DNA of 64,000 bases from Streptomyces peucetius (GTDB taxonomy: Bacteria; Actinomycetota; Actinomycetes; Streptomycetales; Streptomycetaceae): contig NZ_CP107567.1 in the NCBI RefSeq assembly GCF_025854275.1, forward strand, positions 2,604,001 to 2,668,000, given 5' to 3'. Made by a program: the position numbers and the translations under genes. A model generated the notes under the pieces. That model was not told the DNA's origin. It worked only from the letters and a program-made list of their open reading frames with translations, and made no database searches. Numbering within the stretch: position 1 is the first letter of the stretch; every line of letters starts with the position of its first letter. This document shows positions 29,651-38,012 of the stretch, piece after piece.

Positions 29651-29663
29651 CCGGGCAGCCTTC

Positions 29664-30569
29664 TCACCCCTCCCGTTCCGCCGCCGCCTCCCGCAAGGCG
29701 GCCAGCACCCGGGAGACTCCGGGCGCCGACTCCGAGCCGCGCCGGACCGCCGCCACCACATGGCGGCGGGGCCGGTCGGCCCCCAGGGCCCGCATCACCA
29801 CCCCGGACCGCCGCTCGGCCGCCATGCGGGGCACCAGTGCCACTCCCATCCCGGCCTCCACCATCGCCAGGATCGCCGTCCAGCCCGCGGCGGAGTGCGC
29901 CTGCTCGGGTACGAAGCCGGCCGCCTCGCAGGCCGCGAGGGTGATCTCGGACCACGGCCCGCTGCCGCCGAAGATCCACGGCTCGCCGGACAGCTCCGCC
30001 AGCCGCAGGTCCTGGGACCCGGCCAGCCGGTGGCCGGCCGGCAGCGCCACGTCCAACGGGTCGGCCAGCAGCGGCACCAGGGCGAACCGCGGGTCGCAGG
30101 CCGTCGGGGCGTGCGCCGCGAGGGACAGGGCCAGGTGCACCTGCCCCGACGACAGCAGTTCGTACGCCTGTGCCGCCTCCGCCTCCCGGACGCGGACCTC
30201 GAGGCCCGGGTGGCCGGACCGCAGGCGCCGCAGGGCCGGTACGACGAGCGCGGGGACGGCCGTCGAGAACGCCCCGACCCGCACGAGGCCCACCTCTCCC
30301 CGTACGTACTGCGTCAGCTCCGCCTCCGCGCGCTCCAGTTGGGCGAACACGGCCTCCGCGTGCCGCAGCACCAGATGGGCCGCGTCCGTGAGCCGCACCC
30401 GCCGGCCATGGGCCTCCAGCAGCGGCACGCCGAGCTGCCCGGCAAGATTCGACAGCTGCTGGGAGACGGCCGACGGGGTCATCAGCAGCGCCTCGCCCGC
30501 GGCCGTCACGGTCCCGTGCTCGGCGAGAGCACGGAGGACCCGGAGCTTCTTGATGTCCCAGTCGGTCAT
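29664..30569 (-). CDS. LysR-family transcriptional regulator
   Basis: A protein of 301 residues from the ATG at 30569 (MTDWDIKKLRVLRAL); an upstream ATG at 30620 lies inside the preceding gene and is less likely. The N-terminal winged helix (VTAAGEALLMTPSAVSQQLSNL) and the C-terminal periplasmic-binding-like sensor domain are complete. Its gene lies 10 bases downstream of the EamA transporter gene on the same strand, so it probably regulates that exporter and itself, through an upstream site such as the palindrome at 31647-31660. Confidence 0.88.
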   Translation of the reverse strand: MTDWDIKKLRVLRALAEHGTVTAAGEALLMTPSAVSQQLSNLAGQLGVPLLEAHGRRVRLTDAAHLVLRHAEAVFAQLERAEAELTQYVRGEVGLVRVGAFSTAVPALVVPALRRLRSGHPGLEVRVREAEAAQAYELLSSGQVHLALSLAAHAPTACDPRFALVPLLADPLDVALPAGHRLAGSQDLRLAELSGEPWIFGGSGPWSEITLAACEAAGFVPEQAHSAAGWTAILAMVEAGMGVALVPRMAAERRSGVVMRALGADRPRRHVVAAVRRGSESAPGVSRVLAALREAAAEREG

Positions 30570-30579
30570 GGGCCGCACG

Positions 30580-31569
30580 CTATCCGGCGGACCTCCCGGT
30601 CGACGCCGAGGGCCCGTCACGGCCGGTCCGCGGGACGGATGCCAGAGCCACCCCGCCCAGGATCAGCGTCATGCACACGACCTGGGCCACGCCCATCGTC
30701 TCGCCCAGCAGCGCGTAGGAGAGCAGCGCGACGCACACGGGCTGCAGGTAGTACACGATCCCGGCCCTCGCCGCGCCGATCAGGGCGATCGCCCTGTTCC
30801 AGGCGAAGAACGCGAGCGCCGAGGAGAACACGCCGACGTACACCAGCGGTCCCACGGTGCCGGCCGTCGGCCGGAAACCGCCCTGCACCGCCACGCTGAC
30901 CAGATGCGCGGGCAGCAGCATCAGCGCCCCGAGCAGGAACGTGGTGAGCAGCAGGACCGGCCCCTCGAGACCGGCGGGACGGCGGCGCAGCAGCGCGCTG
31001 TACGAGGCGAAGCTGAAGGCCGCGGCGAACATCCACAGGTCGCCGGGGCCGAAGTCGAACGTCGGGGACCCGTCGCCGACGAGAAGCAGGACACCGCAGC
31101 AGGCGACGGCGGTGCCGAAGGTGCGGCGCATCCCCAGCCGGGTGCCGCCCAGCCGCGCGTACAGTGCCATCACGACGGGTGAGGCAGCCATGATCATGCC
31201 CATGTTGCCGGCGGAGGTGGTGAGACCGGCCTGGTTGACGAGGGTGTTGTAGACGGTGACGCCGAGGAGGGACGCGGCGGCCAGGAACCCGAGGTGGCGG
31301 CGGATCAGTGCCCGCTGCCGCCAGGCCTGCCGCAGGGCGAAGGGGGCGACGGCGGCGATCGCGACGATCCAGCGCCAGAACGCCGCCTGCACGGGCGGTA
31401 CGGAGTCGTGCAGCGCGCGGGAGGTGACGAAGCTCCCCGACCAGACGACGGTCGCGACGGCGGCGAGCAGCAGCCCGGGGCCCACCGCCCCGCGTGCCCA
31501 GGCCCTCCCCCGCCGCTGCCCCCGTTCTTCGGCCCGGTCCGCGCCGTGCGCCTTCGCCGCCAGGGCCAT
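30580..31569 (-). CDS. EamA/DMT-superfamily transporter
   Basis: A protein of 329 residues with ten membrane helices in two EamA repeats. WSGSFVTSRALHD in helix 1, AGNMGMIMAASPVVMALYARL and the second-half FFAWNRAIALIGAARAGIVYYLQPV are typical of the drug/metabolite exporter family (RhaT/EamA). Such proteins export amino acids, purines or drugs; the substrate is unknown. It is transcribed ahead of the LysR regulator gene. The first 25 residues are a charged cytoplasmic extension. Confidence 0.87.
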   Translation of the reverse strand: MALAAKAHGADRAEERGQRRGRAWARGAVGPGLLLAAVATVVWSGSFVTSRALHDSVPPVQAAFWRWIVAIAAVAPFALRQAWRQRALIRRHLGFLAAASLLGVTVYNTLVNQAGLTTSAGNMGMIMAASPVVMALYARLGGTRLGMRRTFGTAVACCGVLLLVGDGSPTFDFGPGDLWMFAAAFSFASYSALLRRRPAGLEGPVLLLTTFLLGALMLLPAHLVSVAVQGGFRPTAGTVGPLVYVGVFSSALAFFAWNRAIALIGAARAGIVYYLQPVCVALLSYALLGETMGVAQVVCMTLILGGVALASVPRTGRDGPSASTGRSAG

Positions 31570-31646
31570 TCTGTGTCTCCTCCGCCCTCAGTGGGCCTCG
31601 CCGGTGGTCGGATCAAACCGTCACACGACAGGGCTCATCAGGTCCA

Positions 31647-31660
31647 TCGAATGTTTTCGA
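31647..31660. promoter_or_regulatory. Candidate operator upstream of the EamA-LysR pair
   Basis: TCGAA-N4-TTCGA is a perfect inverted repeat in an AT-rich island 78 bases upstream of the EamA start. LysR regulators bind such interrupted dyads, so this is the natural candidate site for the linked regulator. No experimental family consensus was matched. Confidence 0.4.
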
Positions 31661-31737
31661 CAGATCTTTGAAGGAGAACTGAATGGTTGGGAGGCGACAC
31701 GGAACGGGCTGATTCCCGGAGGACCGGGCATGACAAA

Positions 31738-31770
31738 GGCGCCCCGGGTGCGTCGTGCACCCCGGGCGCC
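31738..31770 (-). terminator. Terminator of the malQ-small gene unit
   Basis: A 14-base stem with one central mismatch (GGCGCCCCGGGTGC at 31738-31751 with 31757-31770), a 5-base loop and TTTG after it when read on the minus strand, 23 bases beyond the stop of the small membrane protein gene. Confidence 0.75.
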
Positions 31771-31793
31771 CTCAGGGCGGGATCAGCCCTGTG

Positions 31794-32024
31794 TCAGCTC
31801 TGCTTCCTGGACTTGTCGAGCACCATCACCAGGCCGGCGATCACCACGAAGAGGACGATCGGCGCCGCCACGTACAGGCCGAGGGTCTCGGCCACGCTCA
31901 GGCCGGGACCCGGGTCGTCGCCGTCGTCCGGGGTGAGCGCAAGCGCCGGGGACGACATGAGCAGCATCATCAGCGTCGTACCGGCCGCGACAGCGCCGGC
32001 GCGCAAGGCGTTCTTCTTGTCCAC
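31794..32024 (-). CDS. Small secreted or membrane protein of unknown function
   Basis: About 76 residues from a GTG at 32024 (VDKKNALRAG); a TTG at 32033 three codons earlier is possible and neither has a strong ribosome site. A signal-like segment (AGAVAAGTTLMMLLMSSPALA) ends in an Ala-x-Ala cleavage pattern. A short acidic linker (PDDGDDPGPG) and one membrane helix (LGLYVAAPIVLFVVIAGLVMVLD) with a basic end (KSRKQS) follow. The topology predicts a tiny protein with an outside loop and a cytoplasmic tail. It directly follows malQ with 21 bases between and is followed by a terminator. Function unknown. Confidence 0.7.
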   Translation of the reverse strand: MDKKNALRAGAVAAGTTLMMLLMSSPALALTPDDGDDPGPGLSVAETLGLYVAAPIVLFVVIAGLVMVLDKSRKQS

Positions 32025-32045
32025 GCTGAACAACGTAGCGAACCG

Positions 32046-34277
32046 CTATGACGGCCGCGCGCCCGGGGGTGCCGTACGGGCCGGGAAGACGTCCAGCAGA
32101 CGGTGCAGCCGGGGCGAGGCGGCCAGCTCCTCCAGGCTCGTCGGACGCCCCTCCGCGTCGGAGACGGGAAGCCGCCAGTTCGGGTACTGGTCCCAGGTGC
32201 CCGGCAGGTTCTGCGGGCGGCGGTCGCCCACGGCGTCGGGCAGCCAGATGCCGACCATCCGGGCCGGTGTGCGCAGCAGATACCGGTAGACGGCCCGGAT
32301 TCCGCCCTCCTCGTCGTCCGCGCCCTCCGGCAGCAGACCGAGAGCGCCGAGCAGGCCGAGCCACTCGGCGACGTCGGCCGTGTCCTCGGTGCGCTCCTCC
32401 TCCAGCGGGCGGGCCAGCAGACCTAGCCGGTGACGCAGCTCCACATGGCCGCCGGTCAGCCGGGCCGCCGTGGACGGCAGATCGTGGGTGGTGGCGGTGG
32501 CGACGCAGCCTTCTCGCCACTCGGCGGGCGCCAGCGGGCGCCCGTCGCCGTCCCAGTCCCGTTCGAACCAGAGCACGGACGTGCCGAGCACGCCCCGCCG
32601 GGAAAGCGCCTCCCGCACGCCGGGCTCGACGGTGCCGAGGTCCTCCCCGACAACGACGGCGCCCGCGCGGTGCGCTTCGAGGACGAGGACCGCGAGCATC
32701 GCCTCGGCGTCGTACCGGACGTAGGCGCCCTCGGTGGGCGGGCTGCCGGCCGGCACCCACCAGAGCCGGAACAGGCCCATCACATGGTCGATGCGCAGTG
32801 CGCCGGCGTTGCGCAGGATGCCGCGCAGCAGGCCCCGGTACGGGGCGTAGCCCGACACGGCCAACGCATCCGGCCGCCAGGGCGGCAGCCCCCAGTCCTG
32901 GCCGTGCGCGTTGAACGCGTCGGGCGGGGCGCCGACCGACATCCCCGCGGCGAACGCGTCCTGCTGCGCCCAGGCGTCGGCACCGCCGGGGTGTACTCCG
33001 ACGGCGAGGTCGTGCACGATCCCGACCTCCATGCCGGCCTGCCGCGCCGCACGGCCGGCGGCGGCCAGCTGCTCGTCCGTCAGCCAGACCAGCCGGCTGT
33101 GGAAGTCGATCCGGTCGGTCAGCTCCGTCCTGGCCGCCGCGGTGAGCGGTGAACGGGGGTCGCGCAGCGCAGCCGGCCACGCGTGCCACTCGGAGCCGTG
33201 CACCTCGGCGAGCGCGCACCAGGTGGCGTGGTCCTCCAGTGCCTGGCCCTGTTCGGCGAGGAAGGCGCAGTAGGCGGCATGGCGCCCGGGGCCGAGGGGG
33301 ACGCGGTGCAGGATCTCCAGCGCCTCGCGCTTGAGCTCCCAGACGGCGTCCCGGTCGATCAACGCGCCCTTGGCGAGCACCGACTCGCGCAGCTCGGCCG
33401 CCTTGTCGCGCAGTGCCTCCAGGCGCCGCCGGGCCGCCGGGTCGGCGTACGCGTACTCGGGCACGTCCTCGATGCGCAGATGGACGGGGTCGGGGAAGCG
33501 CCGGGAGGAGGGGCGGTAGGGGGACGGGTCGGTGGGGGCGCCCGGCACGCCCGCGTGCAACGGATTCACCTGGACGAACGACGCACCGAGGGAGCGCCCC
33601 GACCAGGCGGCCAGCTCGGCGAGATCACCGAGATCGCCCATGCCCCAGGAACGGGCGGAGAGGAGCGAGTAGAGCTGCACCAGGAAGCCGTGGGAGCGCG
33701 CGCCCGGTCCCGGCGCGTGGTCCGGGGCGACGACGAGGGTGGCGCGGTCTTCGCGCCCGTCGGGAGCCCGGGCGTGCAACCGGTGTACGCCGAGGGGCAG
33801 TTGCGGCCACCTCGCGGGGTCCGGGCCGTCGGCGGGCCCGGCGGAGCCGGCCCCTCGCGCGGGTGCGGCGGCCGTCCGGGCGGCGCCCGGTGGGGCCGGG
33901 GGCGCGGAGACCTCGGCGGCCGTGGGGGTCACGGAGGTCATGGAAGCCGGGGGGGCGGTCCAGTCGAGCTCCTGGCCCGACTCCAGGGCCAGACGGAGCT
34001 GCGTGCCGGCCGGGAGGCCGGTCAGTGCCGGTGGGATCCCTGGCCGTCCGCCGTCGGCGCCCCGCCACACGACCACCGTCGGCGGCAGCAGCCGCTCCGC
34101 GGCGGCCCGCTCGGCGCGCTCCAGCGCGGCGCGCACCGCCTCGGGTGTGGACGCGTCGATGCCGAGCGCGGCGAGGACAGCCACGACGGTGGCATCCGGA
34201 ACTGCGACGGTGACGCCCCTGGCGGGCGAGAACGCGGTGGCGACTCCGTGCAGCTCGGCAAGCCGGGCAAGGCCCAT
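32046..34277 (-). CDS. malQ: 4-alpha-glucanotransferase (amylomaltase, GH77)
   Basis: A protein of 743 residues from the ATG at 34277 (MGLARLAELHGV), preceded by GAAGGAG at ideal distance; the open frame continues 51 codons upstream but that part is low-complexity. It transfers glucan chains between maltodextrins in the cytoplasm. The catalytic Asp nucleophile is in LRIDHVMGLFR, the acid/base Glu in VVGEDLGTV and the transition-state Asp in THDLPSTA. An N-terminal extension with a beta-sandwich and a Pro/Ala-rich linker near residues 140-180 is usual in actinobacteria. The small repeat-bearing ORF lies upstream on the same strand. Confidence 0.93.
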   Translation of the reverse strand: MGLARLAELHGVATAFSPARGVTVAVPDATVVAVLAALGIDASTPEAVRAALERAERAAAERLLPPTVVVWRGADGGRPGIPPALTGLPAGTQLRLALESGQELDWTAPPASMTSVTPTAAEVSAPPAPPGAARTAAAPARGAGSAGPADGPDPARWPQLPLGVHRLHARAPDGREDRATLVVAPDHAPGPGARSHGFLVQLYSLLSARSWGMGDLGDLAELAAWSGRSLGASFVQVNPLHAGVPGAPTDPSPYRPSSRRFPDPVHLRIEDVPEYAYADPAARRRLEALRDKAAELRESVLAKGALIDRDAVWELKREALEILHRVPLGPGRHAAYCAFLAEQGQALEDHATWCALAEVHGSEWHAWPAALRDPRSPLTAAARTELTDRIDFHSRLVWLTDEQLAAAGRAARQAGMEVGIVHDLAVGVHPGGADAWAQQDAFAAGMSVGAPPDAFNAHGQDWGLPPWRPDALAVSGYAPYRGLLRGILRNAGALRIDHVMGLFRLWWVPAGSPPTEGAYVRYDAEAMLAVLVLEAHRAGAVVVGEDLGTVEPGVREALSRRGVLGTSVLWFERDWDGDGRPLAPAEWREGCVATATTHDLPSTAARLTGGHVELRHRLGLLARPLEEERTEDTADVAEWLGLLGALGLLPEGADDEEGGIRAVYRYLLRTPARMVGIWLPDAVGDRRPQNLPGTWDQYPNWRLPVSDAEGRPTSLEELAASPRLHRLLDVFPARTAPPGARPS

Positions 34278-34287
34278 GCGGACTCCT

Positions 34288-34569
34288 TCAGGCCCCTGGC
34301 GACTCCGCACCGCCTGCCGTGCCGTGGGCGGTCGGCTCGCTCGTGAGGGGCGCGATGTCGGCGAGCGGGGGCTCGCTGGTGAGGGGGGCGGCGTGAGCGA
34401 GCGGCGGCTCGCTCGTGAGAGGGACGTCATAGGCGAGCGGGGGCTCGCTGGTGAGCGGCACCTCGTGGGCGAGCGGGCAGGCGCTCGGTGCCGGTTTCGA
34501 CGGGCCAGGAACCTGTCCCGGAACCTGTTTGGACAGGGCGGAGAGCAGCAGGTGCGCGGATGCGGCCAC
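34288..34569 (-). CDS. Small ORF with a 12-residue tandem repeat
   Basis: About 93 residues from a GTG at 34569, which has GGAG 8 bases upstream. The start (VAASAHLLLSALSKQVPG) is a short amphipathic helix. It is followed by four tandem copies of a 12-residue unit of the form PLTSEPPLAxxx, encoded by the 36-base repeats at 34334-34477. The frame stays open in all copies, and the unit keeps Pro-Leu-Thr-Ser-Glu-Pro constant while the third-last positions vary. It lies 10 bases upstream of malQ on the same strand. I do not recognise the family; it may be a real small protein or a fortuitous frame in repeat DNA. Confidence 0.45.
   Translation of the reverse strand: MAASAHLLLSALSKQVPGQVPGPSKPAPSACPLAHEVPLTSEPPLAYDVPLTSEPPLAHAAPLTSEPPLADIAPLTSEPTAHGTAGGAESPGA
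34334..34477. repeat. Four tandem 36-base repeats
   Basis: Units start at 34334, 34370, 34406 and 34442 with GGCTCGCTSGTGAG and end in GCGAGCGG. Unit ends and starts are complementary (GCGAGC / GCTCGC), so each junction can form a small hairpin. A unit of 36 bases keeps the reading frame on the minus strand through all copies. Confidence 0.85.
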
Positions 34570-34811
34570 GGTGATCACTCCAAGCGGTCATGAGGGGTCA
34601 CAGCAGCCCTACCCAGCGGGCGGAACCGCAGACGTACACAATCGGTCGACGTGTTCCGTGTCACAATCCGCTCCTCGTCCGGCAGTTGTCTCCGATCATT
34701 CACCACAACAGGCAAAAGACGCACAACGGCCACGCACATTGACACTCCGACGGTGGTGGTGGTGGGCTCGAAACCGACCGGAACGGCGGGGACGAGCGAA
34801 GGGAGAAAGCC

Positions 34812-37766
34812 GTGCGGCTCGGGGCCAGGAGACGTACAGCGGCAGCCGTCGCTGTCGCGGTCATCGGCGGGCTGCTCGGCGGGGCGGGAGCGGCACACGG
34901 CGCGACCCTCCAGCCGCAGGAGCCCGGTTCCCCCGCCGGCACCGCGCAGGACCCCCAGGACACCGCCGCACCCCCGACCGTGTGGCCGCGCCCGCAGTCG
35001 CTGCGCGCCCAGGGAGAGGCGGTACGGCTCGGCGACGAGGTGACCGTCGCCGCCGGTCCCTCCGCCGACCCGCACGCGGTCGCGCTGGTGAAGGAACTGC
35101 TGCTCGCCGCAGGCGTGCGGACCGTGCACACCGCGCTGCCGGGACGCGGCCCCGTGGTGCATCTCGGCGGCGTCGAAGCCGCGTCGGCGCTGCGTGCCCT
35201 GCGCGCGCCCGAGCGCGCCGACCTCCCCTCCGGCGGCTACCGCCTCGCCGTCGGCCGCGTCGCGGGCCGTGACACCGTCGCCCTCGACGGCGTCGGGGAC
35301 GACGGTCTCTTCCACGGCGTGCAGACCCTGCGCCAGCTCATCGACGGCGGAACCGTCGCGGGAGTGGTGGTGCGCGACTGGCCGGGAACCGCCGTGCGCG
35401 GCACCACGGAGGGTTTCTACGGGCAGCCCTGGGACCATGAGCAGCGGCTGGCGCAGCTCGACTTCATGGGGCGCACCAAGCAGAACCGCTACCTCTACGC
35501 CCCCGGCGACGACCCGTTCCGGCAGGTCCGCTGGCGCGACCCGTACCCGGCGGCCCAGCGGGCGCACTTCCGTGAACTGGCCGACCGGGCGCGTCGTAAC
35601 CATGTCACCCTCGCCTGGGCCGTCGCGCCCGCGCAGTCGATGTGCCTGGCCGACGAGGCCGACGTGAAGGCGCTCAACCGCAAGATCGACGCCATGTGGG
35701 CGCTCGGCGTCCGCGCCTTCCAGCTGCAGTTCCAGGACGTCAGCTACAGCGAGTGGCACTGCTCCAAGGACGCGGAGACCTTCGGCTCCGGCCCGCAGGC
35801 GGCGGCCAGGGCGCACGCGCGGGTCGCGGGACAGGTGGCACGGCACCTGGCGGAGCGCCACCCGGAGGCGGAGCCGCTGTCCGTGATGCCGACGGAGTTC
35901 TACCAGGAGGGCGCCACCGACTACCGGCGCGCACTCGCCGGGCAGTTGGACGGCGCCGTCAGCGTGGCGTGGACCGGGGTCGGTGTCGTGCCGCGCACCA
36001 TCACCGGCCGTGAACTGGCGGGCGCGCGGGACGTTTTCGGGCACCCGCTGGTCACCATGGACAACTACCCGGTCAACGACTACGCGCAGGACCGGGTATT
36101 CCTCGGCCCCTACACCGGCCGCGAGCCCGCAGTGGCCACCGGTTCCGCCGGGCTGCTCGCCAACGCGATGGAACAGGCCGCGGCCTCCCGTATCCCGCTG
36201 TTCACTGCCGCCGACTACGCCTGGAACCCGAAGGGTTACCGGCCGGACCAGTCCTGGCAGGCCGCGCTGGACGACCTGTCCGCCGGCGACGCGAAGGCCC
36301 GGGAGGCGCTGCACGCCCTCGCGGGCAACGACGCGTCGTCGATTCTGAACCCTGACGACGAGTCGGCGTACCTGCGGCCGCTGCTGGACGAGTTCTGGCG
36401 GTCCCGCGCCGCGGCCGACCCCGGGGCGAGGGACCGTGCCGCGGCCGCCCTGCGTGCGGCCTTCACCGTGATGCGTCAGGCGCCGGACCGGCTGGCGGAC
36501 ACGGCGGACGGCCGGCTGGCGGCGGAAGTACGGCCGTGGCTCAACCAGTTGGCCCGCTACGGGCGGTCCGGTGAACTGGCGGTCGACATGCTCCAGGCGC
36601 AGAGCCGGGGCGACGGCGAGGCCGCCTGGCGCGCCTCGCTGGCTCTGGAGCCGCTGCGCGCGGAAGCGGCGGCCGGCCGGGCCACGGTCGGCAAGGGCGT
36701 GCTGGCGCCCTTCCTGGACCGGGCGGTGAAGGAGTCGCAGGCCTGGACGGGCGCCGGCCAGGCAGCGGCCGGCAAGCCCGGCGAGCACGTCGTGCGCCTG
36801 GAACGGCCCCGGCCGCTCACCGCCGTCACCGCGATGACCGCGCCCGTCAGCGGCTCGTCCCGGTCCGCCGAGTCGGCCGGCCGGCTGGAGGTGCACGTCC
36901 CCGGCGAGGGATGGCGTTCGCTCGGTCCACTGTCGGCGGGCGGCTGGACGCAGGCCGACGCCAAGGGGCTGCGGGTGGACGCCGTACGCGTCGCGGCGGG
37001 CGGCGGCGAGCAGCCGGCCGTGCGCTCCCTGGTGCCCTGGTTCGCCGACGAACCGGCGGCCGGACTCGACCTGGTCCGCGACACGACCAGCGCCGAGATC
37101 GGCGGCAAGCCGCAGCGCGCGGAGGTCCGGCTGACGGCGCAGCGCCCGGCCGAGGTGCGCGGCGAGCTCACCGCGGAGGCGCCGGCGGGCATCAAGGTGA
37201 CGGTTCCCGGGCGGACCACGGTGCCGCGGGGGCAGCGCACCACGGTGCCCGTCGAGGTCACCGTGCCCAAGGACACGCCCGCGGGCGAGTACCGGGTGCC
37301 GGTCTCCTTCGCCGGACAGGAGCGCACGCTGACCGTGCGCGCCTTCCCGCCGACCTCGGGCGACGACCTGGCGCGCCAGGCGGGCGCGAAGGCGTCCTCG
37401 TCCGGTGACGAGACGCCCGACTTCCCCGCCGCCGACGCGATCGACGGCGACGCCGGGAGCCGCTGGTCGTCACCGGCCGGCCCGAGCGCCTGGTGGCAGG
37501 TGGAACTTCCCCGCCCGGCCCGGGTGGGTCAGGTCACACTGCACTGGCAGGAGGCGTACGCGACGCGGTACCGCATACAGGTCTCGGCCGACGGCAAGGT
37601 CTGGCGCACCGCGGCGACGATCACGGACGGCAGGGGCGGGCGCGAGTCGGTCGGCATGGACGCGAAGGACACGCGGTTCATCCGGGTGCAGGGGGACGAG
37701 CGGGCGACGGAGTTCGGGTACTCGCTGTTCTCGGTGGAGGCGTACGCGGTGACACCGCCGGCCTGA
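34812..37766 (+). CDS. Secreted GH84 beta-N-acetylglucosaminidase with C-terminal F5/8 (CBM32) domain
   Basis: A protein of 984 residues from the GTG at 34812, with AAGGGAGA upstream. A signal peptide (RRRTAAAVAVAVIGGLLGGAGAAHG) is followed by a GH20b-like N-terminal domain, then the GH84 barrel (RGTTEGFYGQPW, KQNRYLYAPGDDP, MPTEFYQ, MDNYPVNDY), a helical region, a beta-sandwich rich in Ala-Gly-Pro-Val near 770-840 and a coagulation-factor-5/8 type carbohydrate-binding domain from about 850. The catalytic site normally reads Asp-Asp; here it reads Gln308-Asp309 (QLQFQDVSY). The family cleaves terminal GlcNAc or hyaluronan-like chains outside the cell. Alone on its strand; a palindromic element follows. 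Confidence 0.88.
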   Translation: MRLGARRRTAAAVAVAVIGGLLGGAGAAHGATLQPQEPGSPAGTAQDPQDTAAPPTVWPRPQSLRAQGEAVRLGDEVTVAAGPSADPHAVALVKELLLAAGVRTVHTALPGRGPVVHLGGVEAASALRALRAPERADLPSGGYRLAVGRVAGRDTVALDGVGDDGLFHGVQTLRQLIDGGTVAGVVVRDWPGTAVRGTTEGFYGQPWDHEQRLAQLDFMGRTKQNRYLYAPGDDPFRQVRWRDPYPAAQRAHFRELADRARRNHVTLAWAVAPAQSMCLADEADVKALNRKIDAMWALGVRAFQLQFQDVSYSEWHCSKDAETFGSGPQAAARAHARVAGQVARHLAERHPEAEPLSVMPTEFYQEGATDYRRALAGQLDGAVSVAWTGVGVVPRTITGRELAGARDVFGHPLVTMDNYPVNDYAQDRVFLGPYTGREPAVATGSAGLLANAMEQAAASRIPLFTAADYAWNPKGYRPDQSWQAALDDLSAGDAKAREALHALAGNDASSILNPDDESAYLRPLLDEFWRSRAAADPGARDRAAAALRAAFTVMRQAPDRLADTADGRLAAEVRPWLNQLARYGRSGELAVDMLQAQSRGDGEAAWRASLALEPLRAEAAAGRATVGKGVLAPFLDRAVKESQAWTGAGQAAAGKPGEHVVRLERPRPLTAVTAMTAPVSGSSRSAESAGRLEVHVPGEGWRSLGPLSAGGWTQADAKGLRVDAVRVAAGGGEQPAVRSLVPWFADEPAAGLDLVRDTTSAEIGGKPQRAEVRLTAQRPAEVRGELTAEAPAGIKVTVPGRTTVPRGQRTTVPVEVTVPKDTPAGEYRVPVSFAGQERTLTVRAFPPTSGDDLARQAGAKASSSGDETPDFPAADAIDGDAGSRWSSPAGPSAWWQVELPRPARVGQVTLHWQEAYATRYRIQVSADGKVWRTAATITDGRGGRESVGMDAKDTRFIRVQGDERATEFGYSLFSVEAYAVTPPA

Positions 37767-37790
37767 CCGCTGCGCGGCGCGCTTCCCCTG

Positions 37791-37968
37791 CCCGCCCCTT
37801 CCCGAAACGGGCTGCGCCCGGGCCCGGTACGGCCTTCGTACGCCGGGCGGGCTGATTTTCGCTGCGCGACATCAGGCCCGCCCGGCGACTGAGGCGCGGG
37901 GGTCCGGTGGGGCTCCCCCCAGGCCGCCAGACCTAGGGGGAGGAGCCCCCGGTCCGGGAAGGGGCGGG
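37791..37968. repeat. Palindromic intergenic element, copy 3, with perfect 14-base inverted ends
   Basis: It begins CCCGCCCCTTCCCG (37791-37804) and ends with the exact complement CGGGAAGGGGCGGG (37955-37968). Internal hairpins (GGGCTGCGCCC, GTACGGCCTTCGTAC) and GGGCGGGCTG...CAGGCCCGCCC arms replace some modules of the other copies. Terminal inverted repeats around 178 bases of non-coding DNA recall a MITE or REP-type unit. Lies between the convergent GH84 and HNH genes. Confidence 0.75.
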
Positions 37969-38012
37969 ATGGGGAACACGCCCGCCGCAGTCGCCACGCG
38001 CCCCCACCACCG

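Noticed and set aside
31683..31712. A 9-codon ORF with a strong GAAGGAG ribosome site, as a leader peptide
   Set aside because: No gene follows on that strand, it runs into the terminator of the opposite gene, and its size gives no evidence of coding.
34334..34477. A CRISPR array
   Set aside because: Units are contiguous 36-base tandem repeats with no unique spacers, and no cas genes are present.
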